From Pieris napi (Eukaryota; Arthropoda; Insecta; Lepidoptera; Pieridae): a DNA stretch of 64,000 bases. Position 1 is the stretch's first letter. Every line of letters begins with the position of its first letter. The stretch lies in the NCBI RefSeq assembly GCF_905475465.1, contig NC_062259.1, forward strand, positions 1,746,501-1,810,500, read 5' to 3'. Shown here in pieces: positions 1 through 10,286 of this stretch. The notes beneath the pieces were generated by a model. It worked only from the letters and a program-made list of their open reading frames with translations. It was not told the DNA's origin and made no database searches. The position numbers and the translations under genes were made by a program.

Positions 1-235
1 AGATAAATATGTATTATTATCTGTACCTCCATAAAGGCTTATAATTTTGTTCCTTATGCGTATGTTTGTACATGTATATTGTTTAGACTTATTTAATGAA
101 TATCGATGTTTATTAACTGTACTACTTTTGGTACGATTTGTAATCTGTGGTACACGCAAAGATATTTCAAAGTACTTCAATCATTTTTTAAACAAATTTT
201 CTTTTATTAATAATAGTAGTTCAGAATAATTTAAC

Positions 236-1100
236 TGTAAGGATGATGATACTCTTCTATCGACCTAAAGGGAGGATCGTTTACTAGTCTAACCACCGAC
301 AGAAACCCAACGCGAAATACTTCGATAGCGCGTTTTAAGGTCACAGCACACATATCAACTCGGAAAGGGATCGTCACCGTATCGCCTTTCGCCCCGCTGT
401 CAACCAGGCGTCAACCTAACGTATGCACGTAGCCAAAGCGTATCAGCAGCTCCTTTACGTCAACTCGGCTACGGCTAGGCAACACCGCGCTTACGGCTCG
501 CCGACCACTGCTTGATCTGGTTGGCACCAGATCAGTTAAGTGTAGCGCACGGTTATGTCCCGGTTTACAATAAGTGAGATTGCTAGCACTTGATGAAGAG
601 AAAAAAGAAAATAGCAAAAATCTAAGAAAAAGATATTGGGTACACAATATAAATAAAGCAAGGAGTGTCGTGGGAGTGGACAGGGGTAAGGGTGGACGAA
701 GAGACATAAGCGCTCAGACGACGAGCCGTAAGCGCGGGGACGACGAGCCGTAAGCGCGGGAACTGCAAGTTGACCACGCACCGCATCGCGGTTCGAAGCC
801 TGTACCGAGGGGAGGCGATTACGTTACGATTCCGATTAGTGTGCGTTGCAGTAGGGAGTTTCATACAAACAATACTGAACGGCTCGAGGTGATACGATGG
901 CGATCCCTTTCCGAGCTGATATGTGTGCTTTGACCTTTAGGGTCACCATCATCATCGTAACCTCTAACCTAAGTTTTTTGAAGTGAAATTTCTTTAGGCG
1001 CATGGGGGTAAAATTTTTACGGAACGTCACGAATATGTGCAGCGTTTTTGTCGAAGAAAAGGGAGAGAGCGATTGAGAGTGAGAAGGGCGAACCACCTAC
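236..1100. repeat. foldback element with diverged inverted arms
   Basis: About 340-505 reappears inverted and diverged at about 705-945: GCACACATATCA plus CTCGGAAAGGGATCG at 349-374 has its reverse complement at 907-932, and CGCGCTTACGGCTCG is near 486 and twice inverted near 720-760. The arms are richer in G+C than the flanks. No coding sequence recognised. Confidence 0.6.
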
Positions 1101-1805
1101 CTTATAGAAATTCTATTTTTTTAAAATAAAAATTTCATAAAGAGAGTTTATGAAATATTAGTATTTTATATTTTATGCAAAATAATTTATTTCTAATGAC
1201 GAATTGTAAATTAAAATGCCACGTGTTTTTATTATAAAAAAACCAGCAATTGAATCGTTTAGGTCTAGTGCCTATGTATCTGTTTAATGAGGCAAGTACA
1301 TGATAGATGTTACGTAGTGTTACACATTGGTGCACAGGAATTCTACCAACGACGCTGCTTTTAAAAATAAATCACAAAATTCAGTATATTTTTCCTTGAA
1401 CTGAGAAAGGTTTTTATGGATAGTAAAATTGGAAGTGCAGATCTTGTTCCGGAAATACAAGGTCGGCCGGTCTCTACGAGGTAGCATAGTAAATCATATG
1501 TTGGTATGTACTAAAAAGGTAGGTTAAGTAATAAGTATATATGGAAACGAAGTTTATATACAATAACAGATATTGAACAAATCAGTTATCTTTTAAGTAC
1601 CTTATCATTGCAAAAGATTATTTTATATATTGTGAAAGTAGATAAACACGATTTAGTGCCTCTTAGAAAATTGTCTCCAAAATAATTAAAAGCAATTTAT
1701 AATGATGCTGATGATTTTTTTGCTAGGAATGAGATTTCCCAAGGATGGTATGATAATAATGGCATTTCAGAGAAATCGAGGAAAAGCTGAAAATCTGTTT
1801 TTTTT
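1100..1805. other. AT-rich sequence, nothing recognised
   Basis: No open frame of interest, splice-linked exon or clear repeat could be supported here. Confidence 0.5.
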
Positions 1806-1807
1806 TG

Positions 1808-2292
1808 GTAGGTAATCCCTCATATAACGCCTTTTCGTGCATCGCGATTTATGTCCTCCATAAAACGCGGTTTCTCCCGCGTCACGCGTTTACGTATAAC
1901 GCTATAATTTTCTCACATAACGCGCTTTCGTTTGATGCGATACATCCCCCATAAAACGCGATTTACGTCCCCATATAACGCGGTTTCCCCCGTAACGCGT
2001 TTTAGCATAACGCGATATTTCTTCCATATAACGCCCTTCCTTGTTAAGCGATTTACGTCCCCCATATAACGCGGTTTCTACCACGAACCGCGTTTTCGTA
2101 TAACGCGATATTTCCCCCACACAATGCGTTTTCGTTAAACGCGATATTTTCCCAATATAACGCGTTTTCTTATAACGCGATTTCCAATTCAATTTTCGTG
2201 TTCCTAGTTTTATAATTTAAAAAAAAACAGTTTTATGATAACACTCCTACAACGCGCTTCCTACCGCGTTATACGGAGGTTACTGTACTAAT
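1808..2292. repeat. degenerate tandem array of pogo/Tigger-like terminal sequence
   Basis: Irregular repeats of CCCCATATAACGCGGTTT-type units run from about 1815 to 2275. The right border reads CGTTATACGGAGGTTACTG, which inverted is CAGTAACCTCCGTATAACG, like the ends of pogo/Tigger elements. A small relative, CAGTAAACCCCTATAACGCG, is at 44048-44067. It opens a long minus-strand frame that is only repeat. Confidence 0.65.
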
Positions 2293-2429
2293 ATTATTAG
2301 ATAGAAGGGTCAAATTGATATGTAAATCGTAAACGTTCTTATCGCGATAACGAGATATAGTATTAATCAATATTCATATAGACCAAGAAATATTATATTC
2401 AAAATGTCCTATTTCTCTTTGCCTCAGTA

Positions 2430-2595
2430 CACAATAGCACCCTAATAGACCAGTGATGACCAAAGCTTCATCCATGAGGTCATCCATGGCTGTGGAGTTT
2501 GGAGGAGTCTATGTTTAACCGTTCGTAACACCGGCATCAGACCCAATCTGGCAGAGGCTGATCACCCACTTGCCTCATGAAACAGATACATAGGC
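2430..2595 (+). repeat. diverged SINE remnant beside the satellite
   Basis: Contains the SINE motifs GAGGTCATCCATGG, GCTGATCACC, CTTGCCTCATGAAACAGAT and CCCAGACCT, then passes straight into the 128-bp array. It is probably the founder of the array. Confidence 0.55.
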
Positions 2596-3560
2596 CCCAG
2601 ACCTGAAAGGTTGTAGCGAGAACATCGTGATACCTTAATACGTACGAAGGAAGACATCGTGAGGAAACCTTAGACCCTTAGAAGGCTGATCACCTACTTG
2701 CCTATTAAGTAACAGATATGAGGACCAGACCTAAAAGGTTGTAGCGAGAACATCGTGATACCTTAATATGTACGAAGGAAGACATCGTGAGGAAACCTTA
2801 GACCCTTAGACGGCTGATCACCTACTTGCCTATTAAGTAACAGATATGAGGACCAGACCTAAAAGGTTGTAGCGAGAACATCGTGATACCTTAATACGTA
2901 CGAAGGAAGACATCGTGAGGAAACCTTAGACCCTTAGAAGGCTGATCACCTACTTGCCTATTAAGTAACAGATATGAGGACCAGACCTAAAAGGTTGTAG
3001 CGAGAACATCGTGATACCTTAATATGTACGAAGGAAGACATCGTGAGGAAACCTTAGACCCTTAGACGGCTGATCACCTACTTGCCTATTAAGAAACAGA
3101 TATGAGGACCAGACCTAAACGGTTGTAGCGAGAACATCGTAATACCTTAATATGTACGAAGGAAGACATCGTGAGGAAACCTTAGACCCTTAGACGGCTG
3201 ATCACCTACTTGCCTATTAAGAAACAGATATGAGGACCAGACCTAAACGGTTGTAGCGAAAACATCCTAATACCTTAATATGTACGAAGGAAGACATCGT
3301 GAGGAAACCTTAGACCCTTAGACGGCTGATCACCTACTTGCCTATTAAGAAACAGATATGAGGACCAGACCTAAACGGTTGTAGCGAGAACATCGTGATA
3401 CCTTTACACGTACGAAGGAAGACAGCGTGAGGAAACCTTAGACCCTTAGAAGGCTGATCACCTACTTGCCTATTAAGTAACAGATATGAGGACCAGACCT
3501 AAACGGTTGTAGCGAAAACATCGTAATACCTTAATATGTACAAAGGAACATTGTAGGTCG
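2595..3560 (+). repeat. 128-bp satellite derived from a SINE body
   Basis: Landmark GACCAGACCTAAA recurs at 2723, 2851, 2979, 3107, 3235, 3363 and 3491, exactly 128 bp apart, so about 7.5 units. Each unit holds SINE parts in order: GACATCGTGAGGAAACC, CTTAGACCC, GCTGATCACCTACTTGCC, ACCTAAAAGGTTGTAGCG, with the SINE head missing. Single relatives are at 7090-7175 (inverted) and 26250-26375. Confidence 0.9.
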
Positions 3561-4440
3561 AAGGTGGGTCCTTTTGAAATAAAAATGATCAAAGCAGTTT
3601 AGACCCCATACAGAAAAAACTGTATCTGTTTCTTAATAGGCAAGTGATAAGCTTTCTGTGTCGAGATTTTGGGTTTCCTCACGATATTTTCCTTCACGAG
3701 CGAGTGTTAAATGCGCATTAAATTGGTGAGCCGGGGTTCGAACCTGCGACCTGAGGGATGAGTCTAGACCAACACTGCTCTAATCAAAAAGACCAAACAA
3801 TAAAAATGTTGTTTATTAACAAATTCCTTTTACCATGGCCTTGACCTCTAAGATTCGAGCCAAGGTCAGGTCGATGGTCGATAATTTTTCGCATATTTTA
3901 TTAAATTTTTGCGAAACTACATTTTTGAATCATTTACCACCTCGAACCTATAGAGGAACCTTAAACAAACAAACAAAATGTTAATAACCTCCTTCGTTGT
4001 TTAAGCTTAACCGACTTCTCTACGTATTCCGTTTAATCATGAGTAATTAACTCTAAGACTTAATGAACGTCTCTGAGTGTATAAATTACTACGTATATTC
4101 AAGGTTATTTATTACAAGACTTACTTCCGTACAGCCAGTGTCAATAGGTTAACGAAATGCGCCTAAAATCTAGTTTTATTAATCTAAATCTAAGTGCTTT
4201 AAAAATCTGAACACGTCCCAATACGGAATGAAACAAAACACAAACTAACTTTTGCAAAAAAAGTCTCTATGCTGTTGATTTAGAGTATTTTACGTTAATT
4301 AGTAATCACGAGTAATGTCTTTATAACGTTGTATTTAAATTGATTTTACATTGGCATTAACTCGAGTGAATAATAAAATAATTCAATTTTTTTTTAATCG
4401 AACAAAGATCTCTGTCGAAGCTTCAAAAGTCCACTGTAGT
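3560..4440. other. no gene; reversed tRNA-like SINE head
   Basis: At about 3718-3790 GCCGGGGTTCGAACCTGCG and GATGAGTCTAGACC read, on the minus strand, as a tRNA-like head with an A box and B box. The rest to 4440 shows nothing I can name. Confidence 0.5.
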
Positions 4441-4554
4441 CTAAATATAATAATTTAAATGGGCAACGTTCAAACAATTCTAAATTCAAATTTAGAAAAC
4501 GATATATTCGGTTGATACAACTATATTATAATGAAAAATAATTTTTATGTTTAA

Positions 4555-4840
4555 ATATCGAACGAACTCTAAGTTTACTAGGATTTAAAATTGGCGTATT
4601 CCTAATTCAAATTTCGAAGTCTGCCCTCGTGTGCTATAATCAATTTCAATTATAACGACGAATTAATAATAATAATTCTTTATTTTAAATATCGAACTAT
4701 GTAGACGTGTACTAGGATTTAAAATTGGCGTATTCCTAATTCAAATTATGAAGTCTGCCCTCGTGTGCTATAATCAATTTCAATTATAACGACGAATTAA
4801 TAATAATAATTCTTTATTTTTAATATTCGATGCAAACTGC
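4555..4840 (+). repeat. 134-bp tandem duplication
   Basis: AGGATTTAAAATTGGCGTAT occurs at 4580 and 4714, and about 130 bp around each copy match closely. It shares AAATATCGAAC and CTAATTCAAATT with the 146-bp repeat at 5930-6425, so the two are one diverged family. Confidence 0.8.
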
Positions 4841-4849
4841 AATAAGATT

Positions 4850-5925
4850 GAAAATGATGATTCTTAATTCAAATATCGAATATAAATTAAACTAAATATT
4901 AAATTCCGCTTAACAATGGAAGCCTTAAGTTCAAAACCAACACAAAAACACAAATTGAATGACAAACCAACGTTAAAACAAAATGGCCACTACAAAATTA
5001 ATTTTCGAATTCCGAACGGACAGCGTTATCGACGCTTACTCACACGCGACTGATCACATCCTTTGTTTATTGCCTCGATATTGTATGATTACAAACAGCT
5101 ACAGTAAAACCGTATAAATACAGTAGATTTTCATATTGAATGAATTAAGATAAGTTTCAGAGTTAAGCTTAGCGCTACGTAAAACTCGGTTAAGTCAAAA
5201 ACGTGTTGGATTTTAAATTTGAATTAAGAGAGATTACAGCGGTCAGTGAAAAATCTCAATTCTACTGAAATTACTAAGAACTTTTTAATGGCGTAGGTAT
5301 CTATCTTTAAAGTGAATTTTTACCGTTTTTAATAACACTAGACTGGGGAAGCAAAATGTTAATGCATTTTTTAGGATCTCATGATTTTTTACAGAAAATT
5401 GTCACAATAAAATCAACGGAAATAAAGGTGGTCGTTATTTGGATACCGTTTCTCGTTACAGTAGACTTACTGTATTTTGATTTACTGTAATATCAGTGAT
5501 CATGGCAGAGCAATTACATATGACGAAAAAATTTGTTGTTTGAATATTTAAATTGTTTTTAATGCAATGCCTAATGCTTAACCTTGAGCTCGTTCAAATC
5601 CAGGCAAAAAACGTAAGTGAGTTTCCATGTCGTTGGAACGACGAGGAACGCCGTCGAATCACCTTTTTTAGGTTAGGTTTCCAAGCAGTCTAAAAAAAGA
5701 TGAATTAACGTATGATTTTTGAAGTTATACATCTTCTGATGCGCGCGCACACCGTCACAAAAAACCGACAACCTGAAGTTAGCATAGTCAACATTTTAAA
5801 ATAAAAAATGTCCATTTCTTTAATTATATAAAATATTTTTTTTGTGATGTTTAAGTAAACTTTATTTAACTAAACTATATTATGATACTATGAATGGAAA
5901 ATAATAATTCTTAATTTTAAATATC
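4850..5925. other. AT-rich DNA without a gene
   Basis: Around 5740-5800 a segment with CACCGTCACAAAAAACCGAC is shared with 50750, marking a dispersed repeat. No coding exon is visible. Confidence 0.45.
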
Positions 5926-5929
5926 GAAC

Positions 5930-6425
5930 GATGTCGAAGTGTACTAGGATTAGGCGCAGATTTCTAATTCAAAATTCGAACAGAAGTATACAATCTGTCT
6001 TCGTGTTCTAAAACCAATTTTACATAACGTTTAAGAAAAAAACATCTCATTTTAAATATCGAACTATGGCGAAGTGTGCTAGGATGCAAAATTGGAAAAA
6101 TTCTAATTCCTAATTCAAATTTCGAACAGAAGTATACAATCTGTCTTCGTGTTCTAAAACCAATTTTACATAACGTTTAAGAAAAAAACATCTCATTTTA
6201 AATATCGAACTATGGCGAAGTGTGCTAGGATGCAAAATTGGAAAAATTCTAATTCCTAATTCAAAATTCGAACAGAAGTATACAATCTGTCTTCGTGTTC
6301 TAAAACCAATTTTACATAACGTTTAAGAAAAAAACATCTCATTTTAAATATCGAACTATGGCGAAGTGTGCTAGGATGCAAAATTGGAAAAATTCTAATT
6401 CCTAATTCAAATTTCGAACAGTCAG
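5930..6425 (+). repeat. 146-bp tandem repeat, about three units
   Basis: AACATCTCATTTTAAATATC recurs at 6041, 6187 and 6333, 146 bp apart. Units contain GCGAAGTGTGCTAGGATGC and AACAGAAGTATACAATCTG and are almost identical, pointing to recent expansion. Confidence 0.88.
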
Positions 6426-6567
6426 ACAGACAGAAAAAAAATCCTAATTTTAAATATCGAACGATGCATTCCTAATCTTAAATATCGAACATCTATGCGA
6501 AATATTTCAAATTGTTTTTAATACATTTTTTAATTTATTTGCATTAATTAAATAATAAATAGGCTAT

Positions 6568-6790
6568 TTATTTATTTATTTATTTTGTAAACCTACAGCT
6601 AACATAAATTATATACAATTACAAACAATTACATTAAAAATATAGCCAAATATGGAATACATAATAATACATTTAACTGCAAAATGGTTCAAGAATTTAT
6701 AAAAGGAAACAAACAAATAAAAACTATTCAATACGTTTATCTAAGTGGTACCTAATTTGGTTGTGTTGTATGATGGTGTAAAAGTGAGGG
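6568..6790 (-). repeat. LINE/SINE 3' end, inverted (TAAA-type tail)
   Basis: Begins with a (TTTA)n run and continues with AACATAAATTATATAC-type sequence; 16355-16670 has the same layout. On the minus strand it would end in a (TAAA)n tail. No coding part remains. Confidence 0.45.
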
Positions 6791-7654
6791 TAAGTGCGTG
6801 AAGGTGTGTATGTGGGGTATGCTCATGATGCAGGTGATTTATATCTATAGCTATATTTATTTGTGTGTGGAAAAGTACCTATTAACCAAAATAAAATCAA
6901 AACGATGTTTATTTAGATTAATGTTTTACATTCAAATTAAAATATGTCTTTTTAATCTTTATGACATCTATACAATACGGAATTATGTGATATGATTCAT
7001 GAGTTTTTGACATGACATGGTATTTTGACATGTGTCATATATCGAATGAAAATTATTAAATTACATAACCACAACTATTTGTATCTACAATATATGTATC
7101 TGTTTCTTAATAGGCAAGTAGGTGATCAGCCTTCTAAGGGTCTAAGGTTTCCTCACGATATCTTCCATCGTACGTAAGGTATGGGTCAGGGTCCTATGTA
7201 TCTGTTTCATGAGGCGGTTGATCAGCCTTAGGGTCAAAGGGATTAGGGTCACAGGGATTAGACCACAACATTATCAATTGACCAATTGAACTCCAATTGA
7301 CTGCAATCAATCAACAAGTACCTTTAAACATCGTGTATTACGTTAAATATTTAAGATTCCCTATATCCGATGATGGAAGACTTAGATTAACTCGTAACTG
7401 GACCTCCATGCCTTTGTCCAAGAACATACATATATATATATATACATTATACATGGCAATGAGTATTTCCCAATAGAAAATGAAATGTGTGGAAGAAATA
7501 TTGAATCACAAAGAGAAATAATGAAAAACCGAGCCATAGCTAAACAGCCAAAACGAAGAGAAAGAGCAGTGGAGAGACGTTTATGCTTGATGAACAAGAG
7601 TGGGGCGAAAGGGCAGGATGGAAGGATGTGAAGAAGGCAAAAAGTCCGGTAAAG

Positions 7655-7812
7655 GAACTTCTCAAACTCAAAATAACTTTATTCATAAAGGTATACAAGT
7701 ACACTTATGAACGTCAACACAATGGTGTTAAATTGATTCTAAATTTACATTTACTACCAGTTTTCCAAGTGCGTAGAAGCAAGAAGAACTGGCAAGAAAC
7801 TCTCCGCCACTC
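7655..7812 (-). repeat. 3' end of a non-LTR element (GTGTACATT family), inverted
   Basis: Inverted version of the family at 16835-17092 and 17630-18025; it includes the arm GAAGAACTGGCAAGAAACTC that reads AAAGAGTGGCGGAGAGTTT in the other orientation. Confidence 0.6.
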
Positions 7813-7859
7813 TTTTTAACCGCCAAGTTTTGAGTCATACAAATTGTTTGAACTGGCAA

Positions 7860-8300
7860 ACCAATCCCAAGGATTAGGATCATTTAAACATTTCTTTGGC
7901 GTTGCGTAGAGATGTGGGGTCACTCTGCATCTTCTACCGCATTTACCATGGAGAGTGTTCAGAGGAGTTGTTTGGATTAATACCTGCAGCTGAGTTTCAT
8001 CATCGGACGTCGAGGCAGAATACGAAATTCCACCCGTATCACCTCGACGTCCGCCGTTCCACAACTGAGCGTTTTTCAAAGCAGTTTTTGCCGCGCACCA
8101 CCAATATGTGGAACCAGCTGCCCACTGAAGTATTTCCGAACCGATTCGACTTATGGTCTTACAAGAAAAAGGCGTACCAATTCTTAAAAGGCCGGCAACG
8201 CACTCGCGAGCCCTCTGCGATTGAGAGAGTCCATGGGCGGCTGTATCACTTACCATCAGGTGAGCCTGCTGCCCCTTAGGGGGCTAAAGAGGTTCTATAA
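7860..8300 (+). pseudogene. C-terminal end of a non-LTR retrotransposon reverse-transcriptase ORF
   Basis: The + frame from 7896 reads LRRDVGSLCIFYRIYHGECS, then PAAEFHHRTSRQ, FHPYHLDVRRSTTERF and KKKAYQFLKGRQRTREPS. I recognise this as the carboxyl end common to lepidopteran jockey-like LINE ORF2 proteins. It runs into the 3' tail CATCAGGTGAGCCTGCTGCC. It is truncated: the polymerase domain is absent. Many shorter 3' pieces of the same family lie in this window, on both strands and inside introns of all three genes. Confidence 0.8.
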
Positions 8301-8369
8301 AAAAAATCGTCAAATTTATAAAGGGCATAGACAAGATATTGGAGAACGCGTTTAACCAGTTCCCTGATG

Positions 8370-8630
8370 ATGATCATAGAGGCCAACAACAGTTCTTTTT
8401 TGTTAAAACATTGGAAAGTGTCTTGGAAATTTCAGCTTTTTTCAAATACTTCTGGATATCTTGGCTTAGCTCAGCATAGGCTTTTCCATGGTCTAGCGCT
8501 TGGGTGTCCCAGATTTGGACCTTGGCTTGGGCCCGACTGGTCAAGCACCAGAAGGGGCAGCGATATTTGCAATAAATACATCGACATTGCTTCATTCGTA
8601 AATTATCTTTGAAAGACAAAAACAATTTGT
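8370..8630 (-). other. open, fairly G+C-rich segment of unknown nature
   Basis: Minus frame gives AKVQIWDTQALDHGKAYAEL followed by SQDIQKYLKKAEI, which looks protein-like, but no clear splice sites or family were recognised. It may be a broken transposon or gene fragment; it does not resemble a START domain. Confidence 0.25.
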
Positions 8631-9467
8631 CATTAAATGTCTCTAAGTATCAGCCTAAGTCTAGATTAATTAGATTATATGTTACCTTGAAGTTAAGATA
8701 ATCATAATTGATTTCAAAAAGTACTTATCGGATTTGGATTTGATTTAAACAATTATTAAACGAACCTTGGCGATGTTAGCCATGCGTCTCTTGAACAAAA
8801 ATCGTTATATTTCAGTCAATTTATATAAAACCCTAATTAATTTTATACCTAAATATTCCTCAATATGCACACAATAATAGGTGAAAACTGTATAAAAATC
8901 CGTTCGGTTGTTTTGGAGTTAATCGCGTATAAACTTAGTCTAGCCATAAATACTGTTACAATTAAAAATAAACAAAATATTACATTTGAATTTGGAATCT
9001 GTCATTTTTATATGATTGTTTGTATTTCTCATTTTGGCGCCAATACATTGTACAATATTTTGCGATATTAAAATGGAGTGGGGTGATAAAGAGAACCGAA
9101 TCGCTGTCATTGCATTACACAAAGTATGGAGCCAAATGCGATTTTTAAAACTCTCCATAGGCTTGGTATTAGACAAATATTTGTGTATTATATATATGTA
9201 ATAATACTAGCACACCGGCCAAGCGTTGCTGTGGCTAAGGTTTTTGTTATATTACATAGTAGCAAACTATTCAAGGGAAACGGTAGGAGAACACCAGTCA
9301 TGGAGACCACTATGCTTTTTTGGTGGTTATGCCAGTAAATTGTAGCTTATGTGAAACGTTGGTACTTTCATCACAGCGCCATCTGTTAGAATTGTGACTA
9401 TCAAATAATAAACAAATATTTTGCAATAAAATAATATTGCGGGTATAAATTGAGATGTAATCTATCC

Positions 9468-9590
9468 TATCTTTTAAGTTGGATCAAACTGCACACGGTG
9501 TGCAAATTTGATTGATATCGGTTTGGTAGTTTAGGAGTCCATAGCGGACAAACAACGTGACACGTAATTTATATATATTACGATTGTATG
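9468..9590 (+). repeat. LINE-type 3' end, copy 1
   Basis: CTATCCTATCTTTTAAGTT then GTTTAGGAGTCCATAGC-like sequence and ACACGTAATTTATATATAT; a close copy lies at 24059-24178. Typical 3' UTR of a truncated non-LTR element. Confidence 0.65.
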
Positions 9591-9609
9591 TTATATATAT
9601 CCGCGCTAT

Positions 9610-9778
9610 TAATAGGTACCATGAGATCTCGTCTGTTTGTGACAGAAAAAGATCTGGCCGTCCACGTAGTGTTCGTACGATAAAGGTTGTCAAAGCAGTA
9701 AGGGATTTATCTCAGGAGATGAAGATATCACCTAGAACCATGGGTAATTTAAATATAACGATTACGACATCGCATTAG
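9610..9778 (+). pseudogene. Tc1/mariner-type transposase fragment (N-terminal DNA-binding part)
   Basis: The frame reads CDRKRSGRPRSVRTIKVVKA then QEMKISPRTM, matching the helix-turn-helix linker (SGRPRSVRT...) of mariner transposases. Start and catalytic domain are missing, so it is a dead fragment. Confidence 0.65.
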
Positions 9779-10134
9779 AAACCTCAAAATAACAGTATTT
9801 CTCTATCCATATTTAATGGATGTTATTATACATATAAACCTTCCTCTTCACTCTATCTATTAAAACAAAACGTATCAAAATCCGTAGCGTAGTTTTAAAG
9901 ATTTAAGCAAACATAGGGACAGAGAAAGCGACTTTGTTTTATACTATGTAGTGATACTACGGATAATTTTTTTGGGACTCATAAATTTACCACTGATTCT
10001 GTACGGAAAGCGAACTATCGTGGAATCCGAGATCTCTACCACCTTTGTTTACAGCACTGTGACGTCATTAAAGTTCGATTTGATACTAGAAAATGAATAT
10101 CTTTTTTATTCTTATACTCTAGAATCGGACATAC

Positions 10135-10286
10135 CTGATCTTGCGTCAAGATAACCTGTTCCCCAGGCATCCTGGGTCTCGGGCTGGACTCCGGCGTCTC
10201 CACGGGCGAGAACCAGTTCACTGTGGACCCACCATGCGTGGATCCAGCAGGTAAAAGCGGAGTGCGTTCTGTCGCTCCATGAGTTA
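10135..10286 (-). CDS. Start1: STARD3-like exon (linker after MENTAL)
   Basis: Donor GATCAG|GTATGT. Two acceptors keep frame: AATTCTAG (exon edge 10286) and TCAAAAG (edge 10301, adding five codons); the first is drawn. Encodes THGATERTPLLPAG to PRMPGEQVILTQDQ, a Ser/Pro-rich linker with no stop. If the donor is skipped, the frame runs 33 more codons to about 10036. Confidence 0.75.

Noticed and set aside
1902..2192. 96-codon minus-strand open frame
   Set aside because: It is the translation of the CATATAACGCG tandem array; its amino-acid repeats only reflect the DNA repeats.
2595..3560. CRISPR-like array
   Set aside because: Units are 128 bp and directly adjoining with no unique spacers; this is a eukaryotic satellite.
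7816..8256. 146-codon minus-strand open frame
   Set aside because: It is the antisense of the LINE ORF end at 7896-8279, whose plus-strand peptide is the recognisable one.
8374..8625. START domain exon of the STARD3-like gene
   Set aside because: The peptide lacks any START motif I know and has no in-phase splice sites.
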